DNA from: Ulota crispa
Lineage: Eukaryota; Streptophyta; Bryopsida; Orthotrichales; Orthotrichaceae
Direction: 5' to 3'
Assembly: GCA_963920765.1 (NCBI GenBank)
Contig: OY987243.1
Location: 20,641,419-20,705,418 of the forward strand
DNA: 64,000 bases
In this document: one piece after another, positions 56,128 through 64,000 of the stretch
Layout: every line of letters starts with the position of its first letter
How positions within the stretch are numbered: position 1 is the first letter of the stretch
Notes under the pieces: model-generated
What the model saw: only the letters and a program-made list of their open reading frames with translations
Told to the model about the DNA's origin: nothing
Database searches by the model: none
Position numbers and translations under genes: made by a program

Positions 56128-59100
56128 AACACGTCCGTCATGCAATTCCCTACTCCAGCAATTTTATTCTCAGGATCCCTCAGGCATTTCCTTTGAAATA
56201 CTCTAGCTTTGGGGTAATCTGCTTAGATGCAGATTAGGTGACCCTAACGGGCTCAAGTACAAGATGAAAAGGGAGGACTTCGGCGATTCAGAGTGGATAC
56301 AAAGGTTTGGTGACGGTCCTACTTTGGCATCCTTTGCTAGAATGTTCCAAGGGGAAGGTGAAAATTGAAGAAATAGCTTTATCTTCAGCCAGCAGATCAT
56401 TCGCAGTCAAGATCGGCCTCTGGTCATCTACCAATGAGGAATCACGTGTAATTTAGCTTGACGTTTTCACGTCAAGCATTCCAGTGTTTTGAATACTATC
56501 AGTAGTTGGTTTGCCTCATTTATTCATTTCAGTTCTCCAGTTCTTTATGTCTTGTATTCATGTTCAATTCGGCTTTGAGCACTATAAATCTCAAATTGCT
56601 CAAAGTCTTTTGCCGTGAGTTGTAACGGGGAATGCATTCGTCTCATCGAAGGCCTCGCAAGTATCTGTAAAAACTCACTCAAAAATTGTGTGGATAGCTT
56701 CATGGCTTGTTTTGTAAAGCAAGGCTTAACTCATCCTCCTGGATTACATAGGACCATTATGTTCCCTAGTAACTTAACCCCCTATGCCAAATCTAAATCA
56801 TTTAATATTTAAATTGAAGCAAATAGTCGATTATAAGAACTTTTGGAATGCATTTCTTTTATTAGAAAGTATAAGTAAAATGTGAAGAAAATTTCAGAGA
56901 TGGTGATAAAATGTAACGATATCTAGAAGAAATCATTTCTACCTTCCTTTACATTTTACTACCTTCCTTGAAGCTATCCAGATGAGCTTATTAAATTTTA
57001 TTAAGTTTTATAACAAAGAAACTCAAATGGCATTTGCAGGTGTAAAACCTAGCAATTCTTGCTTTGCCCAACTTGGAAATGCTTTAAGAAAGTACTCATA
57101 TCTCTATTAATTAATTATGTGACATTCCAAGTCGTTCCTTATGCCATAAGCATTGATTTTTATCACATACGAGACTCACCGCTATCAGAGTTAGTACTTT
57201 TCAATATAAATTAGAATGGCTTTCAATTTGCAAGACCTATTAGATGTATTAGAAGTTCCTCTTTGTACCACAATGGAGTCAAAAGTGTAAAATGATGTAA
57301 TTACTTAAAAGCATATTGACATTACAGAAATGAAAATATTCATTGTAAAAAAGGAAGTACTTGTTTTGAAATGATTAACTTGCAGTAGCTTAGATTCAAT
57401 AAGTTTGAAACATTTTAGAATGGTGCATTTGAACAACCCCTAAAAGAGCCAGTATTTACTAGGGGCTGATTAATACTTTTAATATCTTATTATAGGATGT
57501 GTATGTAACAAATAGAGTACATTCAAGTATACTTAAAACATGTAGAACACCTAATTGATTTTAAACTTAAAATTTAGCGAATAGGTGTTCAATCCCTACA
57601 TTTCAGCCGTCTAAGTGCTAATTGGAAAACTAATTGTCACTATTAGAGATTCAAAGAGCTGCAAGTCGGTCAAAAGACAACTCAATCCACAAAAAGGCAA
57701 GGATAAAAACCGGATGGGAGTTCGAGAAGTTACAAGTAGGAAGAAAGATCTCTTTTGGAACACCTATTGCTAGAGAGAGAGCGTAGTGTCCAGCCTTGGG
57801 CTATTTTTGTTTGTTTTGCAAAATTTGCTTGTTAATAGAATATATTTGTGGAAGTTGTGTTGTCATTCAAATTGGATTGTGAAGTTGTTGTGTATGTTTT
57901 TCTTGAGATTGAAGTTGTAATCCAAGTGAGGTTGAACTGATTTGTCAAACAATTTGGAATGGATTGTGTACTAATCGAGAGTGCTTTCTGATTGCAAGAT
58001 CAGAGTGAAGAAACTAAGTGCAGCGTTCAAATTAGAAGTTTCTGAGTGTTGAGAAATGAGTGCTTACTTGGATGTTGTATTTGGGTGCATATAAATTGTC
58101 GATCAAGTGCTTGATGTTAATCTGGTTGATCTAATTGGATTGCATGAATGCTTATTGATTTTCAGTCTGCCAAATCGGAGATTACTCTAGTGTCTGTGAG
58201 CGTTCATGACTGTGCATGTATTTGTGTTGTTGTAGTTTTGGTTGTGGATCTAATTGGAGGTTTGAGTGAGATAACTAATAGGACTTTGAGGTGAGAAATT
58301 GGAATTTCAAAACCTAGTTGAGTGTAGAAACTTTTTTCTTCCCCTAACTTTGTTGAGTAAACAAGAACCGAGTGTGTGAGCTAATTGAATGGACTGAATG
58401 AGAGAAAACGAGCAGATATTGACATGTGTCAATGTAGAATGAAAATATTGAGGAACTCAACTTGAATAGAATATTGCCAGAGATTGAGTGAAATCTATTC
58501 CAATTCGGAAAGAAAGAACTCTGAGATAAGCATATAAACCAACCCATTTCGAAGAGAATACATAGGGTCTGAGAGAGGAAATTCCAAATCAGAGTGAAAA
58601 GAAAGAGCCCTTGAGAGTGAGTGGGAGTATCAAGCTAAGTGGGAGAATGTGAGTGAGCATTGAGAGAAAAGAAAGTCCAACCGAGTTGATGTGAGGATTA
58701 AAGAAGAATGATCAATTCCTATTTGGAAGCTTGTAGAGTGGCTGTGAGATTAAAGAATACCAATTTGGAGCATAAAAGCCGAGTGGATGTGAGAATGTTA
58801 TAGACCAAATTGGAGAAAAAGACTTGGAGTTATGAAGCCAACTCGTGGGGCAGTGCAGCCAATTGAAAGAAAGGAGCACAAAAGTTAAAGAATTGGAAAA
58901 GAAAAGAAAAGACTTGGAGAAAGAAAGCTTCAAGAATTGGGTGTAAAGAAAAAAGAAAAGACAGCAATTACATCTAAGTTCTTCTAACTCTACTTTGGGC
59001 ATTAATTAAGAGTGAACATCATAAAGGCAAGTTGAAAATATAGCCAATAATCCGACTTAAGGAACTTCTACTTGAGTTTAGATATTAAACTGAAAAGAGT

Positions 59101-59922
59101 ATTGCAAACCTATGAAATAGTCTCCCCCGAACAAATTTAACCCTAGACTAGGTTTACTACCAAGTTTACCAAATCTTACTCTACAAAACATGTCTATTCT
59201 TCAATCATGCGACTAATTTGGTCTTGCGATACTTCATGAATTTTGTGCAAGGCTCTAGAGATCAATTCATGAAGCTAAAATTAAAGAAAATTTTGTATAG
59301 ATGGAGGTCTTATGTTTGGAATCTTCTTAGGCCATAAATTATTATGTGCTAAAAGCTTGAAATCTTAAATGTTTCATTTTTCCAAGCTCTATTAGAAGAT
59401 AACCATGATGTAGGGACTCAATTGAGTTAGAATAGGATTACCAAAAAGAAGATCAATCCCCTATTATTGTGTATAATGAAAAAGCTATGTATCCATACTT
59501 AAACCACCAACAATATTCCAATTAGATTTGAACAACAACTTGCACAATTCTTTTTTAAAGAATGTTTTGTAACTGAGTGAACGTAGGGCCACTTTAAATG
59601 CCCAATTCCAAGTTGGTCCAACACCAAGCCCAACACACAATCAAATGGGCTATCAATCAAGCCAAAGTTTTGAATAAACCTTAATACAAAGCATTTGGGT
59701 TCAATTGATAACCCAATTTTAAGTCAACAAATTTGGTCCATAATCTTGAATTGAGTGAACACATGGGAGTTAATCAAAATACTTGTGGTTGAGATCCAAT
59801 TTTTGGCACCAAACATTTATTACATAAGAGGTCATATCATTAATCCTAAATGTCCAAAAATACTTTCCTTGATTTGGAAAGGGAAGTTTTCAAAATGATG
59901 TTGTAAGATCTTTATTAAACAT
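56128..59922. other. 3.8 kb of gene-free DNA
   Basis: The first ~500 bases probably hold the 3' UTR. From about 57600 to 59000 the plus strand is rich in G, A and T with many gaattgag/gtgagtga strings, which suggests decayed repetitive DNA; no inverted ends or retrotransposon motifs were found. Confidence 0.4.
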
Positions 59923-59926
59923 TTAA

Positions 59927-60285
59927 CCCCTAAATGTCGAGGAGGACAAAAAACATCCTCCGGTTTTTAAAAAAAGATTATGTGATTCAGAAAAAAGTTG
60001 TTTTTCATCTAATTTTTTCAGAAGTGACCATAAACACATGGTTCATCATGGAAGACAAAAAATTACCCCTTGAGATGCATTCATTTTGTTTCATAACCCA
60101 AATTGTGATAAGATTCAGAAACATGGTGTTAGCTCTCAAGCTGCACTTCTTGCAATTTTCATGAGGGCACCATGCATTGTTGACTTTTCCAACTTTTTGA
60201 AGCAATATTACTAGTGCCCATGTGCAAAACACTGTAGAATGCTTTAGGCAAGGCAAACCACAATGATCCATCCGTCTTTTAAGCG
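59927..60285. mobile_element. TTAA-flanked piggyBac-like MITE, 359 bp
   Basis: TTAA at 59923-59926 and 60286-60289; ends CCCCTAAATGTCGAGG and decayed inverse CGTCTTTTAAGCG. Inverted relative of 3679-4040. A 144-codon minus frame overlaps it and is not accepted. Confidence 0.7.
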
Positions 60286-60289
60286 TTAA

Positions 60290-61389
60290 ACAAAATTGTA
60301 ACTGTAGGAACTTGAACTTCAAGGATTTTAGATGGTGTTGCCAAATAAAAACTCCAAAAAACCATACAAATATTAAGATATTTGTGATTGAATGTGGATG
60401 AGTATGGAATTTTCTAGTTTTTTTTAAAGTTGCCAACAATTTCTATGCAAAGAAAGTAACTTTTGTGTACAAAATTGGGAAACACTTTCTTATGATGATT
60501 TAGTGTTTATTGTTGTTATTTCAAAACTAATGACCCTCCTTCCAAATCCATGACCACAATCTCACAAATGAGCATGCAATGCAATTTGTCAAAGAGCTAC
60601 AAACTATTACAAAGAATTTTTTTGACTTTAATTATTGACCAAGAACCATTATGACTGAAAGAGAATACAATAGTGAATTAAATTAAATTTGCATAACAAA
60701 GACATTCCAAGTGAAATCCACCCAAAAACACATTTGGTTTTTGTAGATGATGAGTTTTATAAAAAGGGCCTCACTACCCATGGGAGTGTCCAAAGGAGAT
60801 CTTCACTTTAATCTCAAGTGCTGATCTTATTTCCAACATGATAGCTTGTCGTAGGCTCTTCAATGACATTATTCATCACACTTTTTAGTGCACAAGAGGC
60901 ATTCTTGGGGTTTAGCTTTCACCAAAAATAAATAGGAATTATTATGGAGAACATAAAATTTGAACATTAAAGCTAACTTCAATTTGCAACTTCTCCACTA
61001 AAAATAAATAAAACTATCAAATATTTGCCTATACATATTTGGTGCTTGGTTAACGTCAACCTATATAACAAAAATGATTGGATGGGATCACAATCCACTC
61101 CCCCTTTGCCCAAAATGTATATTATGAGCCAAGTTAAGGTCAAGTGCTTCTGTATGTTCAATGCTTGCCTTATGTCAACCCCCATTTTGACTCATCCACT
61201 AGGAAGGCATCTAGTTAGTGAACTAGAAACATGGGTGGAAAAGCATCTCCAAAGTTGCAATCACCAAAACCAGGGGCAATGCAAATGAAGTACTTGTATA
61301 TGATCAATGTTTGGATACAATTAACATTTTTTTCTAGCCCAAAGTGTTGACCTTATCCAAGCACAACAATAACAAGGTTTCAAAGTTTA
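60290..61389. other. AT-rich intergenic DNA, nothing recognised
   Basis: No coding signal and no clear element ends. Confidence 0.45.
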
Positions 61390-61393
61390 TTAA

Positions 61394-62040
61394 CCCCAAA
61401 GCGTCATTAGGGACAGAAACTGTCCTCGACCAGTTTTTGAGATTACATTAAACTTGATCAAATTATTGATTTTAGTAGATTTTTTTTTGAAAAGTTATTT
61501 CTGAAGTTTGGTTTTAGCTTCAACAATTTGATTTTGCAAATAGTTGATTATGATTTTTCTATTCAAGATTTTGTGCACGGGTGTTCATTGCAATCTTGAC
61601 TTTCTGTAGTGTTGATGGCTCTTGGGAATGGGACTCAAATACACTAGATCTTTGAGAAAAAATCAAATTAGAAATTCATTTACAAAAATTGTAGAGTAGA
61701 TTTTGAGAAGTCATAAATTGATTTGGGTTATACATGTTAGGCTCTTTAACCTCATATTTTTTTGGTGACCAATTTTTTTTTGATTTGACATGTGAAAAGA
61801 AGATTGAAAGACTTCAAATCACTTTCACAGTTTTAACACGCTCATGATCAAACATTAGAATCTTTCGATCCATAAGAGATATTGTTGTGTTTTCTTTTCT
61901 AATGTGATCTCTAACATGTCTAGTTTGATTTTATACGGCTACAATTCAAAAACAATTGATGCAACTTATCAAAATATTGGCTTTTAATTCAAATTAGAGA
62001 ATATTTCTAGAAGCCCTGGAAATGCAATGTCACTTTGGGG
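61394..62040. mobile_element. TTAA-flanked piggyBac-like MITE, 647 bp
   Basis: TTAA at 61390-61393 and 62041-62044; ends CCCCAAAGCGTCATTAGGG and inverse GTCACTTTGGGG. Interior shares ttttagcttcaacaatttga and tgattatgatttttctat-type blocks with 53728-54238. A second right end (CATTTAGGGG then TTAA) lies 37 bases later. Confidence 0.75.
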
Positions 62041-62165
62041 TTAAACATCCAAACTTTGAACTTTGAACATTTAGGGGTTAACAAGACCATTTGAGCAAAT
62101 CTCATACAATGTAAAACTCAATGACTCAATTCAAATCTTTCAACTGTACCTTTGAAATCTGTTAA

Positions 62166-62472
62166 GGTAGGAACACCCATAAGCGCCAGTGTCCCCATAA
62201 CCGTCATTTCTAAAATCTTGGAAAATCTATGAAAATGAATAGATGTAATGATAAGGATATACAACATGTGGACATGAATTCTTAAAAGTGATTATGGGTG
62301 CAATAATGATTTGCTCTTAAAAAATTCACAACTTATTCTCACAATATCCAAATAATACATTCGAAAGTACAAACTGTTTTTTTATGTTCCTATGATCTTA
62401 TAATTTACTAGTTGTTTATTAATAGTCATCATTTTCAAAACCCTTAGTTTGACGTTTATGGATGCTCCTACC
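62166..62472. mobile_element. TTAA-flanked MITE with GGTAGG ends, 307 bp
   Basis: TTAA at 62162-62165 and ttag at 62473-62476; ends GGTAGGAACACCCATAA and inverse GGATGCTCCTACC. Inverted relative of 36715-37025. It ends about 420 bases upstream of the LEA start codon. Confidence 0.75.
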
Positions 62473-62615
62473 TTAGTGGTTCTTAAATTGGACCAACAAT
62501 CTGACCCTAATATATAGTGACCATAAATAGGCACCAGCACAAAAGTGACGGCAATGAGGCAATGGGTTATTCTATCCTCCAAAACGCACCGCAAACGTGA
62601 TTATGGCGACCTAAT

Positions 62616-62737
62616 GACGTGGGCTAATGGGAACTACCCCGACTCTGCGTGCAACGACCGTTCATTTACATATTGACAAGTGGCTCAAATCCTGCCGCTC
62701 TGGGGCTGCCACCTGTCCCCTTCCTGTCGTATATATT
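62616..62737 (+). promoter_or_regulatory. LEA gene promoter: ACGT (ABRE-like) motif and TATA box
   Basis: GACGTGGG at 62616-62623 has the ACGTGG core of abscisic-acid response elements. GTATATATT at 62729-62737 is a good TATA box about 155 bases before the ATG. Both fit a stress-induced LEA gene. Confidence 0.55.
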
Positions 62738-62891
62738 ACTCTCAACCCTCCGTAGCCTCTCATCTTCGCTTCCTCATTTGCTAGCATTTCGCATTCTCAC
62801 TTTTTTCTCTCCGAACTTTCAGTTTTACAGTAACGTACTGTAGCTTCGCAAGTTTCTTTCAGCTATCTAGTTCTCCATTTCTTATTTGAAA

Positions 62892-63799
62892 ATGTCTGCA
62901 TTCGATAGCAACAAGGACGCCGCTGCCCAGAAGGCAGAGGAGACCAAGAATGTGGGCCAGCAGAAGGCTGGTGAGGCCCAGCAAGCTACCAAGGTATCAC
63001 GTGGCTCCATCTCTCTTGCTTTTGTCACTTTCTTTGACGATGTCTTGGGAAGTGGGCCTCATTTTGCGTCCCTTTTCAGCATTCTAGCGACTGTATTGGT
63101 TAGAGCAAAGTGGTACTTTTAGTTACAGATCGGTAAAGGTTAGGGTTTGTGTGATCATTCAGAGCTGCATTTGTTTATTCTTATGTACCTCTGATGTATT
63201 TAGGAGATAAAGGTCATAACTTGCTGTCGATAGCAAAACATATAACATCGGTTTCCTCCAGTGGGGTGAGGGTTTTGACATTTTGTGAAGATGTGTTTTA
63301 ACTGTTTGAATGCGAACTTAATATTGAAGGAGCGAGCTTAATGTTGAGAGGGTTAAAATGGGAGTTGCAGTGAAATCTGTGAGTGTTTTGGATGTGTATT
63401 TTAAATGTAGTTCGATTGCTGGTACAGAACGCTGCTGGAGCTACCCAGGATAAGGCCAATGAGGCAGCAGGAGTAGCCGGGGACAAGGCCAACCAAGCCG
63501 GCAATGTAGCTGGTGAAAAGTGGGAGCAGACCAAGCAGGGTACTGCTAATGCTGCCGGAGTTGCTCAGGATAAGGCCAACGCAGCAGCTGGAATCGCTAG
63601 TGACAAGACCAACCAAGCTAGCAACTTGGCTGGTGAGAAGTGGGAGCAGACGAAGCAAGCCTCGTCTGACGCCGCACAAGTTGCTACTGACAAGGCCGTG
63701 CAAGCCAAGGATGGAGCTGGCACCTTGTTGCAGCAGGTTGGTGATGCTGTCAGCAACGCTTATGAGCAAGCCAAGCAGACTGTTACGCCCAAGCAGTAA
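62892..63799 (+). CDS. LEA_4-like (late embryogenesis abundant) protein, 2 exons
   Basis: Exons 62892-62993 and 63428-63799 (phase 0) give 157 residues. The product is hydrophilic, rich in Ala, Lys, Gln and Asp/Glu, without Cys, and made of 11-residue-type repeats (TQDKANEAAGV AGDKANQAG, then TKQ). A ~40-residue block is duplicated: one copy holds GNVAGEKWEQTKQGTANAAG, the other SNLAGEKWEQTKQASSDAAQ. Such proteins stay unfolded in solution and fold into amphipathic helices on drying, protecting membranes and proteins; this is family knowledge. The start MSAFDSNKDAAAQKAEETKN has no targeting signal, so it is likely cytosolic. The donor is accaag|gtatca, the acceptor ggtacag|aacg. A G-box lies just inside the intron. 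An alternative label is KIN/COR-like stress protein. Confidence 0.85.
62998..63005 (+). promoter_or_regulatory. G-box/ABRE CACGTGGC in LEA intron 1
   Basis: CACGTGGC, a perfect G-box with ABRE core, starts five bases into the intron. Intronic placement so close to the donor is unusual; a role as an enhancer is inference. Confidence 0.45.
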
Positions 63800-64000
63800 A
63801 TGTTGCCTCACGTAGGATTGCGATTAGGTCTTGATTCGTGTGGTGTTTGATTAGGTCTGGAGAAATTTGGATGTACAATTCCTTACTTGTGTACACCGGC
63901 AAGATTTTAATTTTCAAACATATACCATTTAAACCTTTGTGCACTCCCACGTTTATCTTGTCCTATTCAAATGCTGCTTATTGATGGTCTGTACCTGACA
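63800..64000 (+). other. LEA 3' flank
   Basis: Probable 3' UTR; no clear AATAAA signal. Runs off the window. Confidence 0.5.

Noticed and set aside
57600..59000. Possible retrotransposon remnant
   Set aside because: Strand composition is skewed, but no LTR ends, primer-binding site or reverse-transcriptase motif can be seen.
60005..60439. 144-codon minus-strand frame
   Set aside because: Overlaps a TTAA MITE and AT-rich DNA; no motif. It might be a very decayed reading frame, but nothing supports it.
63401..63811. 136-codon minus-strand frame opposite the LEA gene
   Set aside because: Shadow of the repetitive Ala/Gln/Lys codons in LEA exon 2.

Overview
The window reads as nuclear DNA of a land plant. 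It has intron-rich genes with GT-AG introns, a photorespiratory D-glycerate 3-kinase gene, a LEA-type stress gene, plant telomere-type (TTTAGGG)n stretches, and plant MITE types (Stowaway-like, CACTA-like, Mutator-like). Gene density is low: seven real genes plus a few fragments in 64 kb, in AT-rich sequence full of short non-autonomous DNA transposons. The protein sequences look more like a moss or lycophyte than a flowering plant, but the sequence alone does not fix the species.

Layout. 0-9 kb: tail of a hAT-type transposase (left edge), a single-exon PhzF-family gene (1493-2365), a cluster of TTAA-flanked elements (2.4-4.3 kb), then a 12-exon chloroplast D-glycerate 3-kinase gene (GLYK, 4939-8805). 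9-22.7 kb: no gene; a MULE-type MITE, a 600-bp tandem array (11.1-12.8 kb), a 20-bp x 13 minisatellite inside a foldback element (13.5-14.2 kb), and a transposon nest with a 2.3-kb palindrome (16.1-20.1 kb). 22.7-28.45 kb and 41.15-48.8 kb: two copies (A and B) of a segmental duplication. Each carries one member of a three-helix membrane-protein family of unknown function. Because the copies picked up different insertions, each serves as the empty-site control for the other. 28.4-41 kb: more nested MITEs and no convincing gene. 49-52 kb: a four-exon DUF1308/UPF0415 (C7orf25-like) gene on the minus strand with a TTAA element in intron 1. 54.7-56.1 kb: a three-exon gene for a small basic, probably mitochondrial protein with a Stowaway-like element in intron 2. 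62.9-63.8 kb: a two-exon LEA-like gene with ACGT promoter motifs.

The most unusual feature is a population of about 17 elements, 70 bp to 1.3 kb long, flanked by TTAA (or one-base variants). Their inverted termini begin CCC, typically CCCCTAAAGG, CCCCTAAATG or CCCATGAGCGCC. TTAA target plus CCC termini is the signature of piggyBac transposons. No transposase is visible here, so these would be piggyBac-type MITEs. Several abut and share one TTAA, and one sits inside a gene intron. Other families show perfect 9-bp target duplications (MULE-type), TA duplications, or a 3-bp duplication with CACTACAAG termini. The genes appear independent of each other; no operon or gene cluster is suggested. All exon structures were assembled by eye from splice signals, reading-frame continuity and remembered family similarity; none was checked by alignment or transcript data.
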